DNA of 64,000 nt from Sipunculus nudus. Lineage: Eukaryota; Annelida; Sipuncula; Golfingiida; Sipunculidae. The position numbers were made by a program, and so were the translations under genes. The stretch covers positions 36,018,027 to 36,082,026 of the forward strand of contig CM049308.1 in the NCBI GenBank assembly GCA_026874595.1. Reading direction: 5' to 3'. The notes under the pieces are model-generated. The model did no database searches. It saw nothing but the letters and a program-made list of their open reading frames with translations, and had not been told where the DNA came from. Shown in pieces: positions 1 to 13,056 of the stretch (within the stretch, counting starts at the first letter, position 1; each line of letters begins with the position of its first letter).

Positions 1-97
1 TGTATTCCTATGTCTTACGGTTTCAAAACGTGCCACATCTACGGACAGACGACAATGGATCAAGACTATAGCTTAAATAATCAGCTGAGCTAAAACT
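1..97 (-). repeat. Inverted copy of the 5' end of the A-type dispersed repeat
   Basis: Read on the minus strand, this stretch starts with a degraded AGCTCAGCTGA hairpin, continues with a CCATTGTC/TCTGTCCG segment, and then has GATGTGGCACGTTTTGAAAC. The same order is seen in the A units at 46905, 47519 and 57064. The copy runs off the left edge of the window. Confidence 0.8.
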
Positions 98-991
98 GAA
101 ATATTAGCAGAAACCATTTTATTTTAAGGAGAACACAATATATTGCATGTATATTTAGCACAAACATATACTAATTAATGCATGTGGGTCACATACATCA
201 TACAAGGTGGCCATAAATGCTACTGGCACTCAAGTTTCACTTCACAGATTTACTTCAGGCAATAAATTCTGGGGAATAATCTGACAGAGAAATATGTCTG
301 TTATCAGAAAAGTGAATACAAAAGCAAGGACATTTAAGATTTATCAACCGGAGCTGTCAGCCAGTCTTGTTTACAACAAAATGCTGATTTTCCGTAATTT
401 ACATACTTTATATTTCCTTTAAAAATATACATAACAGCTAATTTCTGTGTAACTATAATTAACATTACTGTAATAATCAGAGTAAATAATGACATTAAAC
501 ACCATGTTTTCACTATTTAAGCTGGATATGCCTACCCTGAACAAAAAATATTTACTGATTTATTGCTTAATTTACGGTGACCAGCAAGTAGGTCTGTAAT
601 CCTTTTATGATTATGAATAATGACACTATAAAGAAATAAAGTTCAGTGGGTCAAGCCGCACAAGTCTTGCACAGCATAAGCACTCACTCCACAGCCAGTG
701 TAGCACAGGAAATATTTTCAAAGATACAGTGGCCTGGTTCCAGGCCAGGTAGCCCTGCAGTTTATGTACTCAGCAGAACTGATCACAATACACACAGTGT
801 ATGAGTGTGAAACAAATTATTCTGTTAAAAGAGTGCACTCATTAGACCAAAATGTGTTATGGATACTGTTACCATACTGCTTCCTACAGTGTTCATAGTC
901 ATGATACAGCCAGCAGCAGATACAGTGAAACATGAACTTGATGCAGAAAACATGAACTGCCAGATTACACTAGAGCTAAGGATGGAAAAAA

Positions 992-994
<3 letters not shown>
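98..994. other. AT-rich non-coding interval, nothing recognised
   Basis: No splice-bounded open frame, RNA gene or clear repeat boundary was seen. It contains ordinary AT-rich sequence only. Confidence 0.5.

Positions 995-1029
<35 letters not shown>
995..1029. repeat. (TA)n microsatellite
   Basis: An uninterrupted TA dinucleotide run of about 35 bp. Confidence 0.95.
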
Positions 1030-1031
<2 letters not shown>

Positions 1032-1611
1032 TAATGCTGGAGATGTTCCCACATTATACACAGCAGCAATGATTGATGGGCGTGGAAAAGGCCTGTGGCC
1101 ACAGCTTTGATGTGCAGCAATAGATGTAATCATTAGACACAGCTTGTGTTTTCCTCAGGATGCCTTTCCTGTATGTTTAAATTGGCATCAGTTTTATAAA
1201 CTCATGTAGCTTCAGCTCAGTACAAGAAATCTTTAGACAAGAAACTTTAGAGAAGAATCTAGTGTCCAAACCATCTAACAAACAAATGTACTTGTCAGTT
1301 GATGAAGCCACACCTCATCTAGCACAGAATCATTCTAGGCACTTTTCTTACATGGACTTGGGTTTAAAAATCTTTTGTTAATGCAATTAAATCGGAGCAA
1401 TTTCAATATACTTCAGACATCACACCAGCTCAAATTGGGTATGATGCAGTTGACTGGAGTCTATTTGCACAGTGCACACACAAATATAAAACATGTGGTT
1501 TATATTTTGCTCAGTAAGCAGAAATTCTTGCATGTCAACCGACCACGGTACTTTTGTATGAGTGCCAAAATGCTTTGTAATGTCCATACAAAACAGATAA
1601 AAGTAAATATT
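1030..1611. other. Non-coding interval, nothing recognised
   Basis: Short chance open frames only, with no recognisable domain or splice context. Confidence 0.45.
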
Positions 1612-2330
1612 GTTTTTATTGGGGTTTTTATTGGCCTATAGTGATCACCTTGTCTGTCCGTCCTTCTATCTGTCTGTCTGTGACACTTTCTCAAACAGAA
1701 TTATCTCAAACAGAATACATTTTATCTTTCTCAAATTCATAGGGATGACTGGTGTCTTTGGGGGCTCCAGACCTATCAAATTACAGACCTGTCTGAATTT
1801 CAAAATGGCCACCAGAGCACAATCAGTGATCTTTTGCACGCAGTATCTCAAAGAGAATATACTTGATATAAATTCACAGGTATGATTGGAGCTTATGAGA
1901 GCTCAAGCCATGTTGAATTACAGACTTGCCTAATATCTAATATGTGGCACAAGAACACAATTAGAGATTTTCTTTTACAAAAATTTTACAGAACATGGAC
2001 ATCCATGAGGGGATCAGTGCTTTTGAATTTCAACTGTTAAATCCAATATGGCTGACATGTAAATATTTAAAATCACTTCGCAAAAACTTAGAAAATGCTT
2101 TAATTTTTTAGGAGAATTGGACCCTTTTAGATTATTTGAGCTGAAAAATTTCAGACCAATCTGACTTTCAATGTGGCCACAGGGCTGCCATTTTGAAAAA
2201 CTGGCAATCAAAGGACCCTAATTGAGGACCCCTTTGGTCCCTAACGTATAACATCTAGTTTGCACTGTTTTCAGAATACCTCCTGATCATGTTCCAAAAC
2301 GTTTTGGTTTATTCACACTGAAAATGTTAG
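1612..2330 (+). repeat. Degraded dispersed repeat with CTGT-rich head
   Basis: The start (CCTATAGTGATCACC, then TGTCTGTCCGTCC and further TCTG units) resembles the head of the repeat at 56386 (CTATAGCGATCACC, then TTTGTCCG). It is followed by several loosely related segments of roughly 150 bp, each with a 'CAGACCTG...AATTTCAAAATGGCC'-like core. Divergence is high, so the outer boundary is approximate. Confidence 0.5.
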
Positions 2331-3783
2331 GGATTTCTGAGTGAAAGATTCTTCTCTTGAGAAACAGTTTCAAACTATACACATTTGCTCTTTGAATGCA
2401 GTATTAGTATGATACTGATTTACCAAAGTGACCCATGTGTCATGACACTCAGATAATGAGCCTAAGCTGTAACACTAGAACTTAATTACATATCAACAAA
2501 TGAGACATGGAGGAAAATGACAATGACATACTGACACATTACTGAGGGATACTTATAGTGAAAATAAATTTGTTACTTGAGACTATATCTGACACATTTT
2601 TGCATCAAGTTGCATAAATAATTGTTTTTTTTTGTAAGTTTCTATGATGACAAAGATGTAGAAGTGGATGAGGAAATTTATTTTCTTATCTTTCTGATTC
2701 AACACAATGTGTCTGCCTGACTCAAACTGTGATATGACTGCAAGTGTTACCTAGACAAGGGCCCAAGAAATGAAATGAATACATCAAAACTTGACAGAGC
2801 AGTAACAATTCTAGGTCACAAAGAATCTCCATGAAATTTAACAATTTATTTTTAACTGCAAAATGTGTGGAGAATTCTTATAGGAAATAGAGGAATCCAG
2901 GGATATTTAGTGTGACAGCTTGTTATAGATTGATGCCTATGCACAGAAGTGAACAAACATTTGTGACACAGACCCTAATGAAATTGTCAAATGCACATAG
3001 CAGTACAGATATTAATCATGAAAAGTAAATTCAAGGACAAAATTTTCTGGATTAGGACCTCAGCCATAAAACTGCAAAAACATTTTAAAGAGATATGAGA
3101 CATCTGTGATTATGAGCTGGACAAATACCAGGCTCTATCAACTATACACATATTTACAATCTTTCATTTTTTTCAAAAACATGATGAAACAAATACTTTC
3201 ATGTTCTGGACTGTTTAAATCAAGAAAACAAAACAGCCAACAATGCTCACAGTACAATTTTCCAATTGCCATAAACAAACAAATTTTCACAAATGTAGGG
3301 CTCTTGGTGTAACTGCCAAACTTACAAATGAACAAAATTTCATGAGCCAGTGTTGACCAACAAGCAAGGTTATAGCTAGACAAATTCGAGTGACGGCTAA
3401 ATGTATGGACATTGGGAAGCAAGCGGAGGTGGTCAAGGCGGGGGTACAGGGGCCCTATGTTCTATGTGTTTTAATGATTATTTTAGCTCTTGATGGATTC
3501 ATTTTTGTAAACATACTTATGAGGTACAAATTTAATGCAGTTTTGGGTAATAAAAACCCAAAGTTTCATTGCTGGTAGCTGGATTTTGACAATCTTTTAG
3601 ATCTTTTGTGGTAGTCAGTGGGTTACAAATGTTAGCTTTGTACCGGCCTGCAAAAACCCATCCCGGCTACACCCATCTGGCACAGACCAACATGGCTAAA
3701 CCCCGCCAACTAGTACCACACAGATGGATGGATGCTATAAATGGTGAACAATCTTGTGAAGAATACAAAGTAAACATAATCAA
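2331..3783. other. Non-coding interval with one copy of the GACCCATGGGTC-type motif
   Basis: At about 2429-2453 there is GACCCATGTGTCATGACACT, a diverged copy of the terminal signature seen at 8977 and elsewhere. The rest is AT-rich and shows no gene. Confidence 0.4.
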
Positions 3784-3889
3784 CAGGTAGGGTATATTTT
3801 ATTTAGAAATGTGTCACAAAAACCAGTATATAAAGCCAGGTAGGGTATATTTTATTTAGAAATGTGTCACAAAAACCAGTATATAAAGC
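3784..3889. repeat. 53-bp tandem duplication
   Basis: Two near-identical 53-bp copies, each beginning CAGGTAGGGTATATTTTA and ending at AAAGC, lie head to tail. Confidence 0.9.
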
Positions 3890-5890
3890 CATTTAAGAAA
3901 GGTCACTTAGCTCAAGATGAATAATAAAGAGGACTAAGGACTGAAGGGCAATAGCTATAGCTCAGCTGAACTGCAGTCAGCTTAGCAAATAAAACATTCA
4001 TTTCGACATAAACCAGACATTTCAACATAAATCAGGCATAAGCATGTATGTATTTAAACAGTCATGCTTAATGGGGGGAGTTATTTATTGTATCTGTATT
4101 GTTCTGACGGCACAGAACTCTGTCCACTTCAAAAAGTGTGCACCACATCAATATATTGACGTCAGCTCTACAGCCACCACTTGAACATTTAAATTAGACT
4201 CCACAACACCCATATCTCAGTGCTTTATATACATAAGGCACACACAATCACTATGAATACAAAACAGGACCCTGAATAAATAATCGGCAGGAAAGAACAT
4301 GTATTACAGTTCAAAGCCATGGGTTCCTCGCACTCAGCGGCTGCATCCAGGGTACTGGTGGCTGGGAAGCCTCAGCAGACCCCCCCACACTTTTTTAAAA
4401 GGCAATGGTTAGGGCCTTATCCTTTTTGCCCAGCTCCTTCGTTCCTGTTGGCTGATAGGCAATATCCCCTGGGCTTTTCAGGGGGAAACCTTTAATGGTA
4501 GTGGAGGAGCAGAGAGCTAACTGTAAGCTAATGAACTCTTAAGGGTTGTGAAGCTTGCGTTCAGTTAGTTAGGTACTGCTAACCTCAATGGTGCTACCAA
4601 CCATATCATTGGACTACATGGGACCTAATATGATGGCCCTCCTCACATCTGACAAACTTTATTCATTCATTCTCCTATTAAATTACCTTTCTTTCTTTTG
4701 GGTATATTTTATTTTATTCTTTAGGAGTATTCAGTAAAATGTCTGGAATGAATAGTTATTTGAAAATTATTGATGACATATTTCTCAAGTGCCTTGATGT
4801 GGGAAAAGAGTTTACATTTTTTAATACGAGATTTTACTCACCTTCATTATAGGCTAATAATTAACTAAATTAGAGTGAGGCAGCATGTTCATTAAATTTT
4901 AATACAAAAGGGCTTACAGAAACAAGCTTTTCCAACTAATGGGTACAAGAAGAGGACTTAACCAGCACATGAGATTATCGGCAATAAAATAACTTTGAAA
5001 ACACATCTGCTGTTGATTTTAATGCCAATATATACCTAGAGTGCTTTTGCTGCTTATACACAGGGAAACCTGTTCTGGAGCCACCCCTATATTTCTGACA
5101 CCTGTCTATAACAGGCACTTGAGGCAGTAATGTGATAGGTAGCCTCTTAATACGGTTACCACTTTATTACAGACAAATCCCAACAGTGTTTGGAACAATG
5201 AGGTTTAACTGTACATTAAACAGATGATTTGGTTTCAAATGATCATTCAGTTATAGATTAATGGATTGAAGTGAGTGACCCGTCTGTAGTTCTACAGATT
5301 AATGACAGCTCTATGACCTGGGACAAAACAGGGGAAATACAAACAACAGATGATGCCTGAAACTTAATGTGCACATTTTCTGTCAGGACTGATCCAGAAC
5401 AAACTGAACATCCATGTGGTACAACTGTAAAGACCAGTCAGCCACTTCAAATGTACAGTCTCTAAGCATTACATGACAGGGACACTTAATCAGGCTGATA
5501 CATATCTGGGGGAAATGTCACTGCTGACTACACAGGAAGTTTAGGCCATCAGTGGTAACAAAATAAACCATGTTTCAAGGCATGCTGCACTAATGACAAA
5601 CATTGTAGCCTCTGACAGAGGTGCATTACTATCACTTTGCTTATGTTCAATTACAGACACAGATCTTTCATTCTGAAATTTAGCCCTCAAAAATGAAAAA
5701 TGTTAATTACTAAATCAATTGTTCCATATGATTAAATCAATGGACATTACACATTTGCCACTGAATAGGTTCATCAAATGCTTTATGCAACTTATTATTT
5801 TTCATATTATGGACACTGCAGTTAGGAAAAGATGCTAGATATTACTCATCTCATGAAGCCTCTGGAAAAACATTTATCAATTTAAAAAAC
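3890..5890. other. Non-coding interval, nothing recognised
   Basis: Mostly AT-rich sequence with a more GC-rich patch at about 4316-4500. I saw no supported exon, RNA gene or repeat boundary. Confidence 0.4.
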
Positions 5891-6473
5891 ATATCTGTGA
5901 TGATGATGGTGAACTTCTTCCTTTATGTTGCTCATGTTAGCTGATACAATATTATATTAAAACATATATGTGATGATGATGGTGAACTTCTTCCTTTATG
6001 TTGCTCATGTTAGCTGATACAATATTATATTAAAACATATCTGTGATGATGATGGTGAACTTCTTCCTTTATGTTGCTCATGTTAGCTGATACAATATTA
6101 TATTAAAACATATCTGTGATGATGATGGTGAACTTCTTCCTTTATGTTGCTCATGTTAGCTGATACAATATTATATTAAAACATATCTGTGATGATGATG
6201 GTGAACTTCTTCCTTTATGTTGCTCATGTTAGCTGATACAATATTATATTAAAACATATCTGTGATGATGATGGTGAACTTCTTCCTTTATGTTGCTCAT
6301 GTTAGCTGATACAATATTATATTAAAACATATCTGTGATGATGATGGTGAACTTCTTCCTTTATGTTGCTCATGTTAGCTGATACAATATTATATTAAAA
6401 CATATCTGTGATGATGATTGTGAACTTCTTCCTTTATGTTGCTCATGTTAGCTGATCAATATTATATTAAAAC
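5891..6473. repeat. 73-bp minisatellite, 8 copies
   Basis: Unit starts fall at 5891, 5964, 6037, 6110, 6183, 6256, 6329 and 6402, an exact 73-bp spacing. Each unit runs from ATATCTGTGATGATGATGG to ATTATATTAAAAC. Copies differ at only a few bases: ATATATG in the second, GATTG and a 2-bp deletion in the last. The near identity suggests recent amplification or homogenisation. Confidence 0.97.
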
Positions 6474-7179
6474 AAACACTTTGCCTGACAATGAGCTCTA
6501 CTTGGTACTCCATTATCTTTACTGGATATTATGAGGGTCATTTCTAGCCTGACAGACAGAAAAATTTCAAAACTAGAATGTGTATTCGGCACCTACAAAT
6601 ATCCTCATTGAAATAAGGCTGTGTACACAGTGCCATGTTTCAGTATTAAACACAATGGAAAAGAACTTTTTGAGGGAAGAGACATGTATATGATGTAGAT
6701 CCAGATGCTTCTAATATTTAATGGTTTAAAATTTCATCAAAACTTGTTTATGTTACCTGTAATGACTTTTTGTGTATAGTTGGTAACAGACAATCCAATG
6801 ACGTAGGGGAAAACAAATACCAGTGCCTCCAGTAGAGGTATAATTGTCCTGGTTCACACTGAAAGGTCATCATTTGTAAGAGGTAATTCTCTATCTGGTT
6901 TTCTTTTAATATCATGCTCCTTAACTAAAGCCCCTCTTTATAAATGGTTATATATTCATGAATATATATTTTCTGAAATATTGTAACATTCAGTAAATTT
7001 ATCACATGATAAAAACATAATACAAACAAGCTGTTGAGCCAAAAAGAAGACCTCACAGGCCTGACGAGAAAACAGCTCAGCTGAATTTGACATACAGGTG
7101 ATGCATGTATTCATTATTAATGTTATGATCTGGTGAAAAAATATTTGTTAATGACTTCGAGTGCGCTAAAAAGCAGGTG
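6474..7179. other. Non-coding interval, nothing recognised
   Basis: AT-rich and without a supported gene or repeat boundary. Confidence 0.4.
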
Positions 7180-8400
7180 TTTTTGTCCATAGGCCATGGA
7201 AACTAAGATGCAGCTACCTTATTTAGGATTTCCAAGAAGATTTTTACCAAGTATTCCCAGAATGCTAAGTTCTATGTCAAACCACTATGATTCGTGAGCA
7301 TCTAACTTATCTGGTGCAAAATGCTCACAGAATATGTGTCACAGTGACCTTATTTAGTGTTTCCAAGAAGATTCTACAGGGTCCTTACAGGAAACTCCCT
7401 AGATCTTAATTAAATTAGAAGTTTCTAGGTCCAACTGCACCATTGTGCCCATCCGACTGATAGAATGCTAAAATCATGTTTTCACAGTGACCTTATTTTG
7501 GTTTCCAAGGATACATTTTAATTATGTTTCTGTATCCAACATTTAAGATTATGGCCAAGTCTGATTTTCTGGGTGCTCAAAATTAGGATTTTCCTATCAT
7601 ACCTCACAGAATATATAGGGCATTATGATGTTGAAGGAGATATGCCCAAGACCTACTTGAATTTTAAGTTAGAAGGTTCTAGGTCCATCCATTATGATTT
7701 GTGCTGATCTAACTTTCCCAGTACTTAAATCATGTTTTTGCCTATAGCTAACAGAATATATGTCACAGTGACCTAATTTCAGGATTCATTGGAGACTTGC
7801 CAAGGACCTCCCTGGAACTTACAATAGAAGATTCTGGGTACAACAGTTAAGTTGTTCTCCCTGTGAGACTGTATGGGTGCTCACAATCTTATTGTTTGCC
7901 AGTAGCTCATAGAATATAGACCTTTCACCATGACCTAATTCCAGGTTTCTATAGAGATCTGTCCAAGAATTCCCTAGATGATATCTTAAAAGATTTCAAG
8001 GAAAATGGATATAACTTGTACCCTGTCTGTCTGTAAAGTTTTTGGTCTAAAGCTTGCTGAATATAGGTCACCATGACCTAATTACAGGTTTCAAAGGAAT
8101 TTTGCCCAGAACCTCCATGGATGTTGTGTTAGAAGATTCTAGGCTAGCAGATGCGATTTGTACCCATATGACCTTGAGGGTGCTCATATGACATATATTT
8201 CCTTTAGGTCTGAATGATAGGCACAAATTGTATCTGTTAGGCCAAGGATCTTCTAGAGTGACATCCTGGGAAGTTCTAGGCAAATCTCCTAGGAAACTTG
8301 AAATTAGGCCATGGTGACCTAATTTCATGTTTGCAAGAACATTTGCCCAGGACCTCCCAGAATATTCTAGGCATAATTGACTGAAGAAACAACATCCCAA
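7180..8400. repeat. Degenerate tandem repeat array around 'CACAGTGACCTTATTT'
   Basis: A core of the form CA(C/T)(A/C)(G/A)TGACCTAATTTCAGGTTTC followed by AGAAGATT...CCAAG recurs at about 7339, 7481, 7763, 7927, 8068 and 8310. Spacing is irregular, about 140-280 bp. The same core is seen at 43480-44060, so this is a dispersed family. The open frame on the minus strand at 8068-8400 lies inside it and is not a gene. Confidence 0.7.
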
Positions 8401-8677
8401 CCATCTTTAAAATTAAAGTATGATATTAAATATATGTCAGATAACACCACATCATGCATACAAGGAATTTGTTTTTTTTTTACCATAGAAATATATCTTT
8501 TAAATTTACAAAACAATAAATGTCTAAAAATAATACTTGATTCAGATTTCACAATTCTAAATTGTGCCTTTATTTTTCCATAATCTGCTTCATATTTTAT
8601 AAATTTATGCATACTGAGGGGTTTAATTATATTTAGATTTGTTAAAATCATTTAAAAGAAAATTGATTTCTTTAAAA

Positions 8678-9009
8678 AACAAGGGCCCAATGGGTCACGG
8701 CGCTCAGCTGTTATATATGTTCACAAAATATGATTTGGAAGAGGAGGTAGGCAAAGGCTGGTTTTGTGAGGTAATATAAGCTCTATTATGAGTTGATGGT
8801 GTTTAACTCAAGTTATGTAAGATTTTGATAATATCCTTGGAGACAGGTAAGAGGATTGATGTCATTAATTTTATTTACAGTTGGAAATGGTGTGCTAATA
8901 ACACATAGGTTTTGACTTGGCCATAAAACTTTACCTACATTGTAGCGGAATTATTTGAAAAGTTAAACTTTTTATTAACAAGGGACCCATGGGTCACGTC
9001 GCTCAGCTG
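8678..9009 (+). repeat. Two copies of the AACAAGGG / GACCCATGGGTC / GCTCAGCTG signature
   Basis: Copies at 8678-8710 and 8977-9009 lie in the same orientation about 299 bp apart. Each has AACAAGGG, a palindromic GGGCCCAATGGGTC or GACCCATGGGTC, and then ACGnCGCTCAGCTG. In the B elements (50100, 52116, 59410) the same signature forms an element end. Confidence 0.75.
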
Positions 9010-11582
9010 AATTTTGGAAAATATGAGTAACTGCAAAATATTTTATTTCTTTTGGTTTTTCATGTATATTACCATTTGAAAAGCTTAGAGAAAATGGCCC
9101 TGCTGAAATGAACCTAACTAATTGAAATTTTTCCTTTTCAACCTGTTATTTTCAAATTTCAGATTAAAACTGATTAAATACTAACATTTACATGTGGTGA
9201 ACATTAAATCAACAGTACTCACAAGAAAAAAGAAGTGCCATGTTCAATGTTGGGAAAAAAAAATATAAATAACTTTAAAAAATAACAAAGTTCAGATCTA
9301 ATTTTGGGTATACATCTAAATATTTATTATACAAAGTTTTATACTTGGAAAAAAGTCTCCATCTTAAAAATTTTCAAGTTAAGTGAGTAAATATTTTTTC
9401 CTGATTTTTTACAAAGTGCATTATGTTCAGGCACATACCGGTAACTTAAAGAAATTACCCAATATGGACTTAATTCCTTTATATGTATATAGGAAAATAC
9501 ATAGTAAAATATTTATGGTAAATATCAGGAAAACAAGATAAGTGGTTTTGAAATTAGGCAGTCATGAAGTGTGATAATGGGTTTTTAATGGGAAATTGAG
9601 GTTTTTCCTTAATAATTGAAGAACTTATTAATCTTTACATTTGTCCATCAGTGTATCTTTGGATACTTGGGCATCTCTGATGCCACACACCTGGGGGGCT
9701 GTCATGTTAGGAAAGATTCCCTGCCTCATTTTATCCAGGCCTCTGTGATTTGGTGGATACCTGTAGTCACTTGGTGTCATTTTTCTCAATAATGAATTCA
9801 ACCCAAACCTTCCGGATCTTGACAAATTTTTTTTACAAAGGATATTCTGCAGGGTATCATTTTCTCATCCTAAGATAAAAATGAATCCACACAAAAATTT
9901 AAACCCTATTATGAATATTCATTGGTTACACTGCATGAATTGTTGGATGCATAATTTCTGCAGCTCTTTGATCTAGGGTATCTATGATTTATAACAGATA
10001 GGATAAGAAAATCAAGTGGATATAATTACCTCATTAAATGATATATAACTAACTTGAAAATGTGAGTCTGAATCAATCAGTTTTAAAATGAGCAGCATTT
10101 GATCCATATTTTCAGCTATAAAAGAAAACAACTACAGTTAAGTGTATATATTTGAAAGAAAATGTCAATACATGCATAATATGTGATACATGTTACATAT
10201 TGATACATGATGCTTAACTGAAAATGCAACTGCCAGATTTGAAGAAAATATTCACAAACATAGAGGCAACAGTGGGAATTAAACTTTTCATCTTCAGCTT
10301 TAATAAATCCAGGTGGAATTATAGTTCTATTTTTGTTAATAAAGTAGATCTTCATCAAGTATTAATAAGGGAGAAATGACTATAACTGTATGATATCATA
10401 ATTATCATTTGAGTCCTGCAGATGTGTAACAATGGCTCAGTGAGTTCTCAATTCTTGATGTGATTTGATACACAAAATAATCAAAAATTTTGTATGATCA
10501 TGGTTTTATAAAATTACCACAAGGTTTCTTTGGTTGCAACTAGGGGCTGATTCAATGACTGAAAATATCATTAACTTCCTGCATTCTCACTTCAAATACT
10601 GCAGGTGTACCTCCAAAATGTCAGATTTTCCTTTCATACAATGTTATTTTTCTAATGCAGAATCTAAATTACACACATGGCAAACTGTAATATTTTCCAT
10701 GGAGAAAAAAAGACTTCTGTGTCCTAAAGACAACAATGCAGCAGCACAAACAAATTCAACAAAATCATTAAATTTACCCATTAGTGAGTACAACATGGAA
10801 AACATAAACAGTTTATAACTACGCTATCTGTACCCTCCTGTGGCACCTTCCTTATCATAAGGAAACTGTGACTGACAAAACATTTCAATTCTGAACAGAT
10901 TATGTTTACATATTGTTCACTTAGTCATGATACAGGAGTTCAAGGAAAAGATTCAATATTTCATATTGTGCCCCACTTGACTTCATCTAACATTGTATGA
11001 ATACATGTGTATATAAAGATAATCAGCCAAAAACCTGCTAAGTCCCCACATTACAGACAATGAGAGGCAGAAATGTTCTGGAAAGTTTACAGTCCTTTGT
11101 TGCCAGACCCGATGTCTGCCTACAAGCTTAAGCCTAGTATATCTGCTTATGGATGAGAGTCCTGTCCAGTACACACCTGGTAATGGTCAAACAAAGGTAC
11201 AAAATTCACCTGCTTGATTAATGTTTCAGTCGCAGTGCAAATGCCAGGTGTTAGCTGCAGCAGTGCACTGCTGACATGTTGTGTTTCTATTTGAATTGCA
11301 AGCCTTGCAAACCATGATGTTATGGATGATTTGAAGATTGTACTCCATTTGAAAGAATTTTATATGTGAAAAAAGAATGTTGTAATAATGTGTTCATAAT
11401 GATGATGGCAAATTTCTCTTTGTGCCACAAAGCTCTACAGTCAAAGTCACTCATGGTAAAGTCAGTCTGTTTTCAGGTTTCCTCCACATGGATTGAGTGC
11501 ATTTTGTGCTTTTGGAAATAGGTGAACATAATAAATGAACAAACAGTACAAAATAAAGTTCTTACTTATAAAAAGTTCTTAC
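9010..11582. other. Presumed atlastin intron and flank, nothing recognised
   Basis: This lies downstream of the atlastin exon in its transcription direction. I looked for the next expected atlastin exons (the WRGG and DTQG regions) on the minus strand and did not find them. A 65-residue minus-strand frame at 9628-9825 shows no recognisable similarity. Confidence 0.4.
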
Positions 11583-11797
11583 CTGTGCATTCAGATAACG
11601 CAGAAAAAAGTCGAGGAGAAAGGATTTCCCTTTTCTAAAAGCTCCAGCCACTGAGACAATAACCAGGTTCTTCTGATATACTCTCTCGTCAGAAAGTATG
11701 GCCGTGAGCTGCTGCAGGTCCAGCTCAAATGTGTGGTCATCTTTACTGATCACCACCTGAACAGGCCTGCCCTTGAGTCTCATGCCAGAGGCTGATA
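11583..11797 (-). CDS. atl: Atlastin-like GTPase, one internal exon (G-domain start)
   Basis: Atlastins are dynamin-superfamily GTPases anchored in the endoplasmic reticulum membrane that fuse ER tubules. This 215-bp exon encodes about 71 residues of the G-domain N-terminus. It contains GRPVQVV, then KDDHTFELD, then the Walker A P-loop GAFRKGKS followed by [13 protein letters not shown]. All are characteristic of the atlastin/GBP group, and KDDHxFELD is closest to atlastins. On the minus strand the exon follows a pyrimidine-rich acceptor ending TGTTGCAG and stops at CACAG/GTAAGAAC, a strong donor. It enters two bases into a codon boundary and leaves in phase 0. The G2-G4 motifs, three-helix bundle and membrane segments lie in exons not found here, so introns are long or the remaining exons lie outside the window. 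An LTR retrotransposon sits 132 bp upstream, in the presumed preceding intron. Confidence 0.9.
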
Positions 11798-11914
11798 CTG
11801 CAACACAAATAACAAAAATGTCATAAAACACACATTTTCTTAAGTACTGCTGAGGCTGATACTGAAAGTGCAACACAATAATGGCACAGAATCATACACA
11901 CATGTATATATTCA

Positions 11915-11929
11915 TATATATATATATAT
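11915..11929. repeat. (TA)n run at the retrotransposon insertion site, left side
   Basis: A short TA run abuts the left LTR. It continues on the other side of the element at 19523-19549, so the element landed inside a TA microsatellite. Confidence 0.9.
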
Positions 11930-13051
11930 TGTCACCAGAAATCGGTGACAATAAGTACGGTGTTTTGTATCATAGTTTAACGAAGTCAGTTCTCTATTGG
12001 TATTGACGTGAAGCGTCTTCCTAAAGCGTTGACAGGTCTTGATTGTATATATATGAAATCCCATCGGCTATCAGCTGATTTTATCTGTGTCACGCATTGA
12101 GTGTATTACTTCTGGTATGTGGGTCGCCAAGGTGACGCTAGCAGTCAAACCAGGTCACATATAACCTTATATGGGACACTTGAGCCATAAGCCAATCAGA
12201 GAACCGGATCGCCGTATTGTGACGACGATTGTGACGTCAGAGTTCAGGGAGAGACGCTGGAAGCTGCCTTCAGTTGGGTCTTGAAGCTTGAGGTGGCAGC
12301 ACGCACGCACGGGAGTAGGAACATTGAAACGCCAGAAACGGCATAGAAGCAAGCTTCTACATTAGGCAAGGACCCAGCTCATGAGAACTCAGCCGTGCTG
12401 CCGACAGAGCTTCGTATTGGCGATAAATTGAAAGAGCGCTCGTCACCTGCCGGCCTAGTTCAGCTTGACCTAGATACATAACCGCCGTAAGCTGTGAAAC
12501 CATTGCTACACGAGCAAGGTCAAGGACTCTAAGCTCTACGTAAACAAAGAGCGCTATTGCCTTCATGTGAACGTAAACCTACCCGGGTCGCTGACAAGCA
12601 AGATCAGTTGAAGATCGCTAAACTCAGAAAGACTAGATCTATATGGTGCTAACCATACGCTAGATTCTACACAAAACAGTAACCAGAGATCTCTGAAGGA
12701 ACTGGACTTTATTGTTTTATACAAACCATGGACTCAGTAAAATATCCTGTAATTTTAATGTGAAGAACTGTCGTATTGACACATCAACGCACACACTCAC
12801 ATTGGTGTCTCTGTAAGTATTGTCTTGAATTATATTTGTGAATTTAACCTGATGTCTCATAGTTTCTATTGATCTAGGTGTATGATTGTCTGGTATTTTA
12901 ATACACGTCCTTAAAAGAACCTGGAAATGTCACCTGTAATGGCCGGGATCTAATTTCTTGATGAGTGAAATCAAGTGGCGAGCGTAAACCCATCGTATGG
13001 TTTTATAGGTTATATCCGTTGTAAAGTTTTCACGTTAAGTTAGGGGTGACA
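11930..13051 (+). repeat. 5' LTR (1122 bp)
   Basis: It is identical in length to the LTR at 18401-19522 and differs from it by 3 substitutions. Its first 21 bases form a small hairpin, TGTCACC then 7 nt then GGTGACA, and its last 7 bases are again GGTGACA, inverted relative to the start. The minus-strand open frames inside it recur in the other LTR and are not genes. Confidence 0.97.
12046..12054 (+). promoter_or_regulatory. Candidate TATA element in 5' LTR
   Basis: TATATATAT sits 117 bp into the LTR, preserved in the right LTR. A palindromic cAMP-response-like site TGACGTCA lies further in at 12232-12239, also conserved at 18703. Promoter function is inferred from position only. Confidence 0.3.
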
Positions 13052-13056
13052 TTGTA

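Noticed and set aside
5891-6473. CRISPR-like array
   Set aside because: The 73-bp units are contiguous with no unique spacers, and the genome is eukaryotic. It is a minisatellite.
8068-8400. 110-codon minus-strand open frame
   Set aside because: It lies wholly within the degenerate repeat array that recurs near 43.5-44 kb.
9628-9825. 65-codon minus-strand frame that could be an atlastin downstream exon
   Set aside because: It contains none of the expected atlastin G-domain or helical motifs.
12167-12566. Minus-strand frames inside the LTR
   Set aside because: The same frames recur in the right LTR at 18638-19037. They are shadows of LTR sequence.
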